A DNA stretch of 64,000 nucleotides, taken from assembly GCA_029844215.1 (NCBI GenBank), contig CM056728.1, positions 53,297,789-53,361,788 of the forward strand, in the 5' to 3' direction. Origin of the DNA: Przewalskia tangutica (Eukaryota; Streptophyta; Magnoliopsida; Solanales; Solanaceae). The position numbers and the translations under genes are program-made. The notes beneath the pieces are model-generated. The model was not told the origin of the DNA, did no database searches, and worked only from the letters and a program-made list of their open reading frames with translations. Each line of letters starts with the position of its first letter. Within the stretch, counting starts at the first letter, position 1. Shown piece after piece: positions 1-11,811 of this stretch.

Positions 1-2065
1 AAGTCAAGTTACCACATTAAAACCAATGATAAAACCCTTTTTCATAAAGTCGTTATAACTCACTTCCCATAAAGCTGTTATAACACTTTATGTTTTAAAC
101 CAATTTAAGACAAAACAACGCCTTTCTTTTCCTAAAGTTCGGTTGCCTAATTTCAATTACTCAAGTCTCTTTTTAGAAAAGTTTCATAGTTCAATGTCTT
201 AATCTCTTTTAAAACAATTGAGTAACATAGGCCATATGTGTGAGCAGTTTATTCTTGTTTATAACCATTTATTTAAGAAGCCATGATCTAGAAAATGTAA
301 TATCATTTTGTCTCATCTTAGCTTATCACGGATGGAAGTTTCTACTAGTTTTAATAATACTTCATTATTCATTACATTTTCCTTTATTAACGCTGCAGTG
401 GTTTGTCGATACTCATTCTGATTTCCGAAATCAGTAAAACGTTATTCCTTTTAAAAACCAAGTACTCATTACTCACGAATGAGGCTTCACACAAAATTCA
501 CATTAATTCAATTAAGTTAAGTCTCTTATCTTTTAAGATCAAGTCTCTTAACTTCTAAAATCGATAAACCATTCTTTTATCTCTCTTAAGGCGTTATACC
601 TAACTCCCATAAAGCTAGTATAACTCTTATGTTTTCAAACCAAGTACTCTTCTTTCAAAAGGTTTATTAATTCTTTTGACATACATTCGAGGTTCTTATT
701 ATTGGGCTTAAGTCAAAAGACATTGCCGTACAACTACGTTGATTAACTCACGTCGTCTGTACTATATATAATTCTTTTAAAATATCATGCTCAAGAGTAT
801 AGGAAGAATCACATACCTCGCGACGATTATCGACTATAAGCAAAACGCTCCACGGCTATAACCCGGCTAGCCTTGTCCACCTTCTAAGTAGCACATGCTA
901 CTTGCAGAACATTCAACCAATAAAGGTTATCAGTCTACTGTAAATACAGTCCTATGTAAGTACAGTTTAACTTCTACTTATATTTTCTTCTGATGTGATT
1001 TCAGTTCAAGTCTTTTCTGTAATATCCTTCTATTACAGTTCAATTCTCTTCTATGAATCTTATATTCATTTATATACAACTACAGTATGTAATTCCCAAT
1101 TACAATAGAGGATAGTAGTATTTACCTCGATGAGCCCAAAATTATCCAAGTTTAATGTCGCTCCTGAGCAACGTTAAGCTCCTACTCCGAATGCTCCAAT
1201 CCGCTCCAAACAACCCTTAGAAGTTCTAACCAACTTCTACTCAAATACTTCACTATCAATGAAGATTTTCCTTAGGGTTTCGTTTTGTGGCTAAAGGAAG
1301 TATAATAGTATTTTCCGGGCTTTTCGTATAGAGGTAACCTTGGGAATACTACAAGGTATTTGGGCCAAGGTATTTGGGCATTATAACAATACTAGGAGAG
1401 TATTTCTATACCACAAAAGGGGGTATTATACGAAAACAACTAGGCTAGGGGGGGGAGGTACTTTCGGCCACACCACTAGAGGGGGGGGGGGGGGTACTTT
1501 CGGCCACACCACTAGCGGGGGGGGGGGGGAGTACCCTCACGGCCAAGGCGCACAGGAGGGGAGGACTTGGCCGAATGCTACAACAAGGGGAGGATTTTTG
1601 AGACTCGGAGAATGATTGTGGGATGAAGAAGTTCATCAACTAAGGGGGGTATTTATAGGTCAAGCAATGGCCAACCAATGGCCAAGATGAAGACAAGTGT
1701 GGTGCAAGTGTAGGGCTAGGATTTATCCATGTGTCCTTATCCATCTACCACACAAAATATCCTACCTAACCCTTGACCAAGAAACAACACAAAAAACGTG
1801 CCATCTTGCACCTTTGCCGTCCACTAGTTGAGGGTGACACATGTCACCCTCCCGTTGGTCCAAAATGTTTCGTCTCTCGGAAAAATCCGCAAAAATTATA
1901 AATGTCATAGCCGGAATTTTCCCTTCGCAAGTCTTGTAAAACGTTTCGTCGAAAAACGATTCTTTTCGGCACTTGTGCCCAAATTTTCGAACCTTGCCAA
2001 CTTTAAGGCTTAAATTTATATACGTACGCCCTTACGTACATACTCTGGAAATATGGGGTATAAAA
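1..2065 (-). repeat. 3' LTR of element A, partial
   Basis: The right end reads GGGGTATAAAA, one base off the GGGGTATAACA end of the sister LTR at 7665. The PPT follows directly. The part corresponding to 4247-5676 of the sister LTR is beyond the window. Poly-G runs at about 1483-1530 are much longer than in the sister copy (7100-7150). Confidence 0.88.
1650..1657 (-). promoter_or_regulatory. TATA box of the A 3' LTR
   Basis: TATTTATA on the plus strand is TATAAATA in element sense, followed by a C run. It sits about 410 bp from the LTR's sense start. The same TATAAATACCCCC arrangement recurs in the LTRs of M, B, D and E. Promoter assignment is inferred from position and conservation. Confidence 0.6.
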
Positions 2066-2100
2066 TTCTCCCCTCCTTAGAAACATTCGTCCCGAATGTT
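2066..2100 (-). other. Polypurine tract and adjoining stem-loop, element A
   Basis: The element-sense PPT is CTAAGGAGGGGAGAA (2080-2066), directly against the 3' LTR, where plus-strand DNA synthesis is primed. Just before it, the arms AACATTCG and CGAATGTT (2082-2089 and 2093-2100) form a perfect 8-bp inverted repeat with a 3-nt loop. Confidence 0.8.
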
Positions 2101-2873
2101 CCTTCTCAAGACGGATAACGATGAAGTTCTTCTTAACTTAAACAAGTTTCCAATGCCACACATGGCCACAAACATAACACACGTTCTCCTCCTTCCTTAC
2201 TCGTCGTGCCCTTCTCGAACACTTGAACTCTTCTAGTATACGTACCACACTTCATTCCTCGCTTCAGTTTCCAAAACTTTGGAGTCACTACCTCCAAACT
2301 TGGTCGTCTTACTAGCCTCAATCTCCCTTAAGTCCATTCCCGGCCTTCACGATCCGCTTCTGGTCGAACATATCCACGAACTCATACGATGGTCATCTAA
2401 ACTTGGGTCTAGCACCCTCATGACCCTACCACCTGGCGGGACCACCCAGAGCTGACCCCACCTCGAAACAGGCCGCGGGTTGGCCCGCAACATGGCCCCA
2501 ACCCGACCCTCTTAACGCATCAAGCTCTTGTCCCCCGATCCGGAACAATCTTACCTATACAGGTCATGAAAGATACCACTTCCATTTCACACTACCCAGG
2601 GACTTATCACACAATACATTCTAGGCATAAAATGCACTCTGACAAGGATCACTTGCGAAATCTTGTACTCAAGACGGCACTTATATCTAAGGTCTCATTG
2701 TAATATTCTAAGGTTCATCATTTTCTCACCCGTGCTTACCCTTTTCACTAACGAGTTCTAAATCACATTTTAGCACAAAGCTATCGAACATAACACTTAA
2801 CACATTATCATAACATCAATACATACAAGTCTCAGAGGTTAAGGATATACGAAAATAGGCGGTTCGGAGGACG
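2101..2873 (-). other. Non-coding 3' interior of element A
   Basis: This stretch lies between the gag stop and the PPT. I see no long open frame. A GC-rich block at about 2424-2520 (CGGGTTGG-type inverted repeats) is shared with C, B, D and E. The stretch 2190-2320 resembles the end of the pol remnant in B, so it may be the last scrap of pol. Confidence 0.5.
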
Positions 2874-4046
2874 CTAAAGCGGGAACTTCCACCGCGACCT
2901 CTAACGTGGCCGCGGTGTATGAACATCTGCTTAGCTATGGAAGGTGAAGAACCATGGCGATCCCATAGTGCGTGCTATCCTACCAGCGCTACCCACAGTG
3001 GACATTTTCTCGAAAAATGGCCTCGCTGTCATGTAAAACAAACTCCCGAACTAGCACGACACTCCCGGCGTGGAGTCTACCACGCCATCCAACGAGGTAG
3101 GGGTGGCTTGGTGGCTAACACCCCGCTCTCCGAAAATCTGAACCTTGGAGCCTTGACGCTGCTCGAATACTCTGGATGCTCACGAGATTGTGGAGGACCA
3201 CTCTGTCTTGGCGGAGGCGCATAACTAGTCTGCTGGCGGCGGTCCGCCTCGAAAGTCACCAAAGGACCTGCTGTTACGGCCTCTTCTGCGACCTTGGTCA
3301 TTCGCCGATTTCTCGCTCCTCACCTCAGTGCATAAGCTGCATGCGAGCGATGTCCGTGCCGGTGAAGAGCTACACGAACAACTCTCGCTAGGTAATCATC
3401 GAGCCACGTAACATATCGGTGCACTCGATCCTCCATACTAGCTACTAATGCGGGACGTCTGCAAGACGATGAGTCGAACTCCACATTGTACTCGAACCGT
3501 GCGCGGATTCGCGCAACACCAAAAATTGCCGGCCGAGCCCTCGCCGTCTGGAGGCAAGAAATGTGCAAGAAATGCCCTTGAGAACTCGTCCCAAATAGCT
3601 GGAAGTGCATTCTCTCCCCGGGACAGCTCCCACGAATCAAACCAGTCGACTGCGGTATCACGCAACCGATGCGAACCTAGGACCACTGACTCGGTCTCCG
3701 ATGCCTTGATCACTCTCATGATCCGCTGTAACTGTCGGATGAACTCCTGCGGATCATCCTCAGGCCTCGACCCATAAAACTCTGGCGGGCTACAACTCAG
3801 AAAATCCCGTAGCCTCAAACTATCTGATCTAGGGTGAACCACTGGTGCTACTGGAACTGCTGCGTCCAGCCTATCCTCAAGTCTGGCCTGACCACGGCCA
3901 TTAATCGGGCCGTCTCGCGTAACCCGTCTCTCTGCTCCGGTGTGGGGTGGAGGCTCAGTCTTGTGGTCTCTGTAGAGGCGCATTGCTCTACTCGCGTCTC
4001 CTCTCGCTTTGCCTTGCCGCCGGGCGGGTTGCCTACGCGGAGGCAT
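2874..4046 (-). pseudogene. gag: Broken gag of element A
   Basis: Gag forms the virus-like particle that packages element RNA. The start is the ATG at 4046 (MPPRRQ...), in the same context as in the other copies. The first frame is open for 202 codons (to 3438) and holds the gag core, with FYGSRPEDDPQEFIRQLQ followed by a W-D-x-F stretch. The protein then shifts frame: 3320-3661 carries DRVHRYVTWLDDYLARV, and 3077-3301 carries the linker. The zinc-knuckle region at about 2900-3070 is recognisable but out of frame. It ends at the stop 2874-2876. At least three frameshifts separate the segments. Some may be sequence errors at CAG/CTG sites, so the gene may be less damaged than it appears. Confidence 0.8.
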
Positions 4047-4230
4047 AGCGGTAAAACGAAGTGCGTCGGAGGGTCGACTTACAACACGGCTACAGGCACG
4101 ATCTCAGAATGAGAAGAAGGAAACCAATCCTAAATGTCCTATAGCCTCACGATTATAGATGTGGTGCCTGACATCGATAATCAAGACTACTACTAGACAC
4201 GGTGCATGTAGACACTTTCAGAGGACTAAT

Positions 4231-4242
4231 CGCTCGATACCA
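4231..4242 (-). other. Primer binding site of A, altered
   Basis: This is the complement of TGGTATCAGAGC (initiator tRNA-Met type), three bases inside the 5' LTR. It reads CGCTCGATACCA where the intact site would read GCTCTGATACCA. The same change occurs in G and B. Confidence 0.75.
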
Positions 4243-4988
4243 CTTTTGTCACGACCGAACGGGCGTGGTCGTGCCTACCGGGCACCCTAGTGATACAACA
4301 TCAGAGAAAAACCAGCGGAAATAAAAACTTATACATTTAAATAGACATGGATCAAGATAAAGAAAATAGGCCAACCAAAACGGTTGTCTTTCAACATATA
4401 TAAATATAGACATTTGAGCGATTCACAATCCTTACACACTTCGCAGCTTACTGCACCTCTAAGATTTATCTGACAACTATGACGGGACGGGGCCCGCCAT
4501 ACCACAGATGTACAAGAACCTGGACTCGGGTAACATACCAAGATAAGCCTCGAAGGAACGGAGCTTCCAAGAGGCTGAAAGGTGATCCTAGCGGGGATCG
4601 ACGGCCGATGTACCTCTACTGCGGCATGAACGCGGCCGAAGGAGGTCGATCTGCAGTACAGTATGTGAAGCGTAAAATCGTAAATGAAATCATAGCGATC
4701 TATATAAAGCGGGAGACATGTATGATAACCAAACTACGATGCATATATGATTATATCAAGTCGGTCTCGCCTCCACATCAATCATGCGTGGAATACCTTC
4801 GCCATCGTCGGCGATCATGATATGATAACACCAAGAAGTACACTGCGCCCAAGTCCTACACGATGCCAAAGCCGTACTAACAATACCATACAACCAAACC
4901 ACGAAGGCGACACGGGGCAAGTCTGAAGCCGACTACGGATACCAAGGCCAACGGTAAAACCTCATGGAGAGCTAGTCCATGGAATAAC

Positions 4989-5247
4989 AATCCCAATGGA
5001 ACCATACGTGCGCGCGCGCGTGTCGATATGTCCAAAAGGAAACAATCAAGACGAATCCCAATGGAACCATACGTGCGCCACGCGTGTCGATATGTCAGGA
5101 AAGCAACAAGACAACAATCAAAATGGAAGCATACGTGCGCCACGCGCGTCGTGTCGGTATGTCCAAAAGGAAACAACAAGACGCAATCAAAATGGAAGCA
5201 TACGTGCGCGCGCATCGTGTCGGTATGTCCAGCGATTAGCGAAATAA
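4989..5247 (-). repeat. Tandem array, about 62-68 bp unit, four copies
   Basis: Units start AATCCCAATGGAACC or AATCAAAATGGAAGC, continue CATACGTGCGC with variable GC/CG stutters, then a TCG(G)TATGTCC segment. It occupies the LTR position where other families carry unrelated arrays. Open frames here are translations of the repeat, not genes. Confidence 0.8.
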
Positions 5248-5374
5248 CACTATCAGCGAGGCGTGCGTGGAATTCTCATCGCTGCACGCGTCAAGTAAGT
5301 TCTCAACAAGTCAACCGACCCTCAGTGAGACGCGGTAGAATAGAAACACAATTCTTGCACAACAAAGGCTATCA

Positions 5375-5445
5375 CAACAAGCATAGGCAAGTTTCACAAC
5401 AACAAGCATAGGCAAGTTTCACAACAACAAGCATAGGCGAGTTAT
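5375..5445 (-). repeat. 25-bp tandem repeat, three copies
   Basis: Unit CAAGCATAGGCAAGTTTCAC plus AACAA. The same motif is found as about four copies in the LTR of D (49355-49455). Confidence 0.8.
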
Positions 5446-7256
5446 ACACAACTCAAGGTACTTTCGTTTTATGTCAAAGTCGGGTTTTAACCTAAAATAC
5501 TACGTCGTTAAATTCCTTTTAAAGAGATCCATTCCTTTTATAAAAGTCACCCGATACGTAGTATAAAAATAGAGTGACTTACATCTTTTAAGTAAAGCAA
5601 AACAACTTCCATACTTTCCTTTTAAACCAAATCAAGGCAATACCATGCCTTTTTAGACAAAACACTTCTCTTTTTAAAGTCAAGTTACCACATTAAAACC
5701 AATGATAAAACCCTTTTTCATAAAGTCGTTATAACTCACTTCCCATAAAGCTGTTATAACACTTTATGTTTTAAACCAATTTAAGACTAAACAACGCCTT
5801 TCTTTTCCCTAAAGTTCGGTTGCCTAATTTCAATTACTCAAGTCTCTTTTTAGAAAAGTTTCATAGTTCAATGTCTTAATCTCTTTTAAAACAATTGAGT
5901 AACATAGGCCATATGTGTGAGCAGTTTATTCTTGTTTATAACAATTTATTTAAGCAGCCATGATCTAGAAAATGTAATATCATTTTGTCGTCTTAGCACA
6001 TGCGGATGGTGGTTTATACTTGTTTTAATATTACTTAATTATTAATTACATTTTCCTTTATTAACGCTGCAGTGGTTTGTCGATACTCATTCTGATTTCC
6101 GAAATCAGTTAAAAGTTATTCCTTTTAAAAAACAATTACTCATTACTCTCGAATGAGGCTTCACACAAATTCATATTAATTCAATTAAGTTAAGTCTCTT
6201 ATCTTTTAAGATCAAGTCTCTTAACTTCTAAAATCGATAAACCATTCTTTTATCTCTCTTAAGACGTTATACCTAACTCCCATAAAGCTAGTATAACTCT
6301 TATGTTTTCAAACCAAGTACTCTTCTTTCAAAAGGTTTATTAATTCTTTTGACATACATTCGAGGTTCTTATTATTCAGGCTTAAGTCAAAAGACATTGT
6401 ACAACCACGTTCGATTAACTCACGTCGTCTAGTACTATATATAATTCTTTTAAAATATCATGCTCAAGAGTATAGGAAGAATCACATACCTCATGACGAT
6501 TATCGACTATAAGCAAAGCGCTCACGGCTATAACGGCTAGCCTTGTCCACCTTAAGTAGCACATGCTACTTGCGGAACATTCAACCAATAAAGGTTATCG
6601 ATCTCAGTAAATACTGATCTATGTAAGTGCAGTTTAACTTCTACTTATATTTTCTTCTGATGTGATTTCAGTTCAAGTCTTTTCTGTAATATCCTTCTAT
6701 TACAGTTCAATTCTCTTCTATGAATCTTATATTCATTTATATACAACTACAGTATGTAATTCCCAATTACAATAGAAGGACAGTAGTATTTACCTCGATG
6801 AGCCCAAAATTATCCAAGTTTAATGTCGCTCCCGAGCAACGTTAAGCTCCTACTCGAATGCTCGATCCGCTCCAAACAACCCTTAGAAGTTCTAACCAAC
6901 TTCTACTCAAATACTTCACTATCAATGAAGATTTTCCTTAGGGTTTCGTTTTGTGGCTAAAGGAAGTATAATAGTATTTTCCGGGCTTTTCGTATAGAGG
7001 TAACCTTGGGAATACTACAAGGTATTTGGGCCAAGGTATTTGGGCATTATAACAATACTAGGAGAGTATTTCTATACCACAAAGGGTATTATCTGAAACA
7101 ACTAGGCTAGGGGAGGTACTTTCGGCCACACCACTAGAGGGGAGTACCTGCCGCCAAGGCTCACAAGGAGGAGGACTTGGCGAATGCTACACTTAAGGGG
7201 AGGATTTTGAGACTTGGAGAATGATTTTGGATGAAGAAGTTCATCAACTAAGGGGG

Positions 7257-7264
7257 TATTTATA
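7257..7264 (-). promoter_or_regulatory. TATA box of the A 5' LTR
   Basis: TATAAATA in sense, followed by a C run, about 400 bp from the LTR's sense start. It matches the sister site at 1650. This copy would drive element RNA running toward lower coordinates. Confidence 0.6.
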
Positions 7265-7665
7265 GGTCAAGCAATGGCCAACCAATGGCCAAGATGAAGA
7301 CAAGTGTGGTGCAAGTGTAGAGGCTAGGATTTATCCATGTGTCCTTATCCATCTACCACACAAAATATCCTACCTAACCCTTGACCAGAAACAACACAAA
7401 AAGCGTGCCATCTTGCACTGCTGCGATCCTAGTTGAGGGTGACACGCCACCCTCCCGTTGATCCAAAATGTTTCGTCTCTCGGAAAAATCCGCAAAATTA
7501 TAAATGTCATAGCGGAATTTTCCTTGCCAAGTCTTGTAAAACGTTTCGTCGAAAAACGATTCTTTTCGGCACTTGTGCCCAAATTTTCGAACCTTGCCAA
7601 CTTTAAGGCTTAAATTTATATACGTACGCCCTTACGTACATACTCTGGAAATACGGGGTATAACA

Positions 7666-8803
7666 TGTGCTATCCCTCCTGTAACTCTCCTACTAGGACA
7701 ATCCCTCAACATATGGCCCTAACGCCACAGTAAACAGAGCACCCGATGTGCGACATTCCGTGGTGATGTCGGCCGCTGTGGACAACGAGGAAGAGTGGCC
7801 CCGACGCCTAGAACCCAGTGCGCATATGAATCCAAGCTCTGGAGCTCGACCGGCTCTGAATTACGGTGATCCAACCTCACGCGGAAAACGGGAAGGAGCA
7901 CTGCGTGTCGGTGAAATGTAGACCTAGCTCGCTTTGAGGCTCTCGCCTCGAAAATCACCACGAACCCTGTAGTCCCGGCCTCTTGGCTGGCCTTGGTATG
8001 GTCGGTCCTCTCTCTCCGTCCTCAATCCGCGTGCATATGCGCATCCCGGCAATATCCATACAGGTGAAGGGCCACTCCGTGCAGCGGTGATCATATAACG
8101 GTCTAGCCCGTATCATAGTGATGAACTCTATCGGCCATGTCGGCCACAATAGTGTGCGCATACCTGGCCAACGAGTCAAACTCCAGGTTGTACTCCCTGA
8201 TGGTCCTCCCATTCTGCCTCAATGACAAGAACCTATCAACACGGGCTCTCCTCATCTCAGGAGGCAAAAAGTGATCAAGAAAGGCCTCTGTGAACTCATC
8301 CCAAACAGCTGGAGGAGCACCCACACCCCTAGACAGTTCCATGACTCAAACCAGTTCAATGCAATATAGCGTAACCGGTAAGAAGCTAGCACCACTGACT
8401 CGGTCTCCGAGACCCTAAGCACCTGCATAGTCCGCTGTATCTGCCGAATAAACTCCTGAGGATCCTCCTCAGATCTCGAACCATAGAACTCGGGTGGACT
8501 ACAACCCAGAAAATCCCGAATCCTCAAACTGTCGGCTCTAGGGTTAGCTACACGCCTCTGTGACGCCTACCACTATGCTAGTCAATAACACGATCGCTCT
8601 CCATAATCTCGATACTCGCCGGTGAGGGGAGGCTCGGTATCGGAACCCTGAGGCTGGTGCTCTGCGCTCCTCTGTCGTCAGCGTGGCGAACTCGCCGCTG
8701 GACCTGACCTCGAGGCATAGTGCGGGCACGAGTCCTAGTAACCCTCTGCGCTGGCGACTCTCTTTGCCTTGCCTCCGGGCCTGGTCGCCTTCCGTGGAGG
8801 CAT
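7666..8803 (-). pseudogene. gag: Broken gag of element G, cut by insertion of A
   Basis: The start is the ATG at 8803, after CAGTT. The core is readable in pieces: 8252-8527 (FLGCSPPEFYGSRSEEDPQE) and 8103-8342 (PPAVWDEFTEAFLDHFLPPE, then RVDRFLSLRQ, REYNLEFDSLARY). Together these match the retrotransposon-gag family pattern. The C-terminal part continues in other frames (7955-8212, 7719-7961), with a decayed zinc-knuckle region near 7700-7800. It is cut off at 7666 by A. At least three frameshifts are visible. This is the best-preserved gag core in the window. Confidence 0.8.
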
Positions 8804-8991
8804 AACTGATTCATATACATAAGAATACGTCAGAGACGGATCAACCTATTAATCTGACTCTGCTGCGATCTCGAGTGAGAAGAATGGAAACCAATCCTAA
8901 ATGTCCTGACCTCACGATTATAGATGTGGTGCACAACACCGATAATCAAGACTTACTAGACACGATGCGTAGACACTTTACGAGGACTAAG

Positions 8992-9003
8992 CGCTCGATA
9001 CCA
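8992..9003 (-). other. Primer binding site of G, altered
   Basis: CGCTCGATACCA on the plus strand, four bases before the LTR boundary. It is the tRNA-iMet type with the same CTG-to-CG change as in A and B. Confidence 0.75.
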
Positions 9004-9693
9004 CTTTTGTCACGACCCGACCCCGGGCCCGCGACTGGTGCCCTACCTGGGCACCCTTACAGGTATACATCAGAGATAATCAGTGGAACATACATGAAAC
9101 TTATAAAATAAAACAACGAGAATTTAAACAACAGGTTAGCCGATAAGGCTACCTCCCTGGACACATATACATATACATAAACAACAGCAGTTATATCCCT
9201 TTCTTTTTTACAAACCGACCCACAGCATGTGACTACAGACCTCTAAGAATTACAATTGTGGCGGGACAGGGCCGCCATACCACGAATGTCCATAAATCAA
9301 CAACATCGAAACCGTACCAAAAGATAAGCCTCGGAGTGAATTGAGCTTCTTCCAAAATCGAGCAGAGATCCTAAGAGCAAGGATCACCAACTGTGTACCT
9401 AACACTGCGGGCATGAACGCGGCCCCGAAGAAGTCGATTAACAGTGCAGTATGGAGCAAATAAGGTGCAACAACCAAATCATAAATGTATAAAAGAATGC
9501 CATTTTAACTCCTGAAATCAATCGTATATTAACCGTTCCTTTCCTTCTTTCAATAAGAATTAACATCATATTCTTACATACATACTTAGGAATTTAATCA
9601 AGTTTTTCCACATAACTTACATATCTTACATAACATAATCCGGCCCTTTTTATGGAGGGACTTCTTATTTGGAAGCTAACTTTGATTATTCAT

Positions 9694-10032
9694 ACGTGAT
9701 AACGTAATCCGGCCCATTTGCGGGACACGGTGTACTGATGAATCATGTGGCATAATCCGGCCCGCCTGTGGAGCTCGGTGTAATGTGGAATCATGTAGCA
9801 TAATCCGGCCAGCCTGTGGAGCTCGGTGTACTGTGGAATCATGTAGCATAATCCGGCCCGCCAGTGGAGCTCGGTGTAAGATGGCGTAACCCGGCCTATA
9901 TGGAGGCTCGGGGTAATATGGCGTAATCCGGCCTATGTGTAGGCTCGGTGTATCTCATAACGTAATCCGGCCTATTTGTAGGCTCGGTGTATTTCATAAC
10001 GTAATCCGGCCTATCTGTAGGCTCGGTGTGAT
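9694..10032 (-). repeat. Two-part tandem array, about 48-bp then about 39-bp units
   Basis: The first units contain ATAATCCGGCCCGCCTGTGG then AGCTCGGTGT and AATCATGTAGC. The later, shorter units contain GTAATCCGGCCTATTTGTAG then GCTCGGTGT. All share the core AATCCGGCC...GCTCGGTGT, so the shorter unit looks derived from the longer. Confidence 0.85.
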
Positions 10033-11803
10033 TTTCCTTACATAACATTTTAAATCGTATTATTACTTCTTCTTAAGTCGTTATAACAACTTCCCATAAA
10101 GCTATTATAACAACCTTTCATTTTAGAGAACTTAAGGCACATTATTCTTGCAACATTAGGGAAACTAAACCCAAAAATACTACGTACATACATACTTAAA
10201 AGAATCATAAAACTTCTTTCTTTTTAAAGCTCAAGTCACATACTCTTTTGGAAACCATCTTCTTAACTTTTGATATAAATTAAGAAGCCCATACTTTTTA
10301 AAGTTTAGTCATTTCCACTCATAAAATCAAGGCTTATAATATTAACACCTCGTAGCATACACTCTTTAAAAATCATGTCGCTTATACTTATAAAAAAATA
10401 TAAAGTTCCATACACTTCCAAAACCAAATAACTTATTCTCTTAAAATCATATAACTTCCACTTTTAAAATCAATCCCCTTTTCACGTATAAATTCAACTC
10501 ATTTTCGAACATAAAATCCACTTACTTACTTTAAATAAATCAAGACACATAGCTTTAAATCAAACCTCATAATTTCCTAACCATTCTTACCAACATCTCC
10601 CATAAGACTTAGTAAGGACTTAGGACAATTTAACATACTTTTAACTTAGAGTCAACAATGTGAATACTTCTTAACTTCTAAGAGTAGAATGAATCATGAA
10701 ATACTATCACATGGATATTTCATACGTAGGATCATGCCAAAGAAAGAAGAGGTTCACATACCTTGCGACGACTAGCGACAAGTTGCAAAATGCTCCAAAG
10801 TACTATAACCTTGCTAGCCTTTCCACCCTTCAAGTAGAATACACTACTCGTAGTACTTCAACCTATAATAGTCATAACACGTCCATTAACCTCTAGCTTC
10901 AATCGTAGAATATTCTAAGTGTAAAGTCACTAAATCCTACGGAAAATCGGACATCAGTTCCTTTGTTTCTACATACTTTGCCACCTTTTTCAAGGCCGAA
11001 AATCAATAACCAAACGCCACATTTAAGGCTCAATCAATTCAGCAAATACAAAGGGGATTACATGCCTTACAATACGTGTAAAATTCCGCCCCACAATTGA
11101 TATCAAACTATTCCAAAATACAATGCCATTCTCGGCTACAACAACATATCATCTTGTCCAATTTCTTCCAATCCAAGTTCTTAGGTCTAACATGTTATAT
11201 AGTCATAAACAACTTAACAATTATAATTCCTTCTTTATATAACATGTGACGACTAAACTAGTAACCAACTTGAATTCCAATCTTAAGGCTAAACATGCTA
11301 GTTTTCGGATTAGGGTTCCAATAGTCAATATACTTATCAAACTTCATACTAAATACCTCATGCTTGCTAATATCCATAGTTACAACAATAAGTAATCTTA
11401 ATTACTAAAACGACAAGAATTATACCTTTACAAGCCCTTAAAATATCCAAGATTCAAAGTCGCTCCTTAGCAATTCTTAGCTCCTTTCCTTATGTTCCAA
11501 TCCGCTCCAAGCACTCCTTAGAAGCCTATGAAGAACTCATCTTCAAGTTCCAACTTCAAAGTTGAAGAACTCCTTAAGTTTCCGCCTTGCGACTAATACG
11601 GAAACGCCACTTTTCCGGGATCTTTCTATTGAGATAACCTTACAATACCCTTAGGGACCTTGGGTTTAAGTCTTGTGAATTATGGACAACAATTGCAAAA
11701 TTTTGTGTGGGAAAGTCCTTGAACCCGTGAGCCTCTTAATGAAGAACAAGAAATGTTGTGATTTTTTTTCTAAGTGTTGAAGACTAGTCTTGCACTAGTT
11801 GGG

Positions 11804-11811
11804 TATATATA
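11804..11811 (-). promoter_or_regulatory. TATA box of the G LTR
   Basis: TATATATA about 490 bp from the sense start of the LTR, preceded in sense by the GGCGACACGTGGC-type G-box near 11990. Promoter role inferred. Confidence 0.5.

Larger units (their letters stand above)
1..7665 (-). mobile_element. LTR retrotransposon A, gag-only type, 3' LTR cut by window edge
   Basis: Read on the minus strand, the order is 5' LTR (7665-4247), PBS, broken gag, non-coding interior, PPT, 3' LTR (2065 to the window edge). Window base 1 corresponds to about 5677 in the second copy, so the two LTRs align as direct repeats. The interior is only about 2.2 kb and contains gag but no protease, reverse transcriptase or integrase motifs, so the element is non-autonomous. 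It lies inside the interior of element G. The right-hand flank TGTGC (7666-7670) should recur left of the window as the TSD. Confidence 0.85.
4247..7665 (-). repeat. 5' LTR of element A
   Basis: It is about 3.4 kb, from TGTCACGAC to GGGGTATAACA on the plus strand, which is TGTTATACCCC...GTCGTGACA in sense. The part from 5677 pairs with the partial LTR at 1-2065. It contains the tandem arrays at 4989-5247 and 5375-5445 and a TATA box at 7257. Confidence 0.88.

Noticed and set aside
1340..1639. Glycine-rich (plus) and proline-rich (minus) open frames
   Set aside because: Translations of G-run LTR sequence. The sister LTR (7000-7200) does not keep the frame.
4877..5411. Overlapping frames of over 100 codons with repeated histidine/arginine/cysteine motifs
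   Set aside because: They read through the 62-68 bp tandem array; periodicity follows the DNA repeat.
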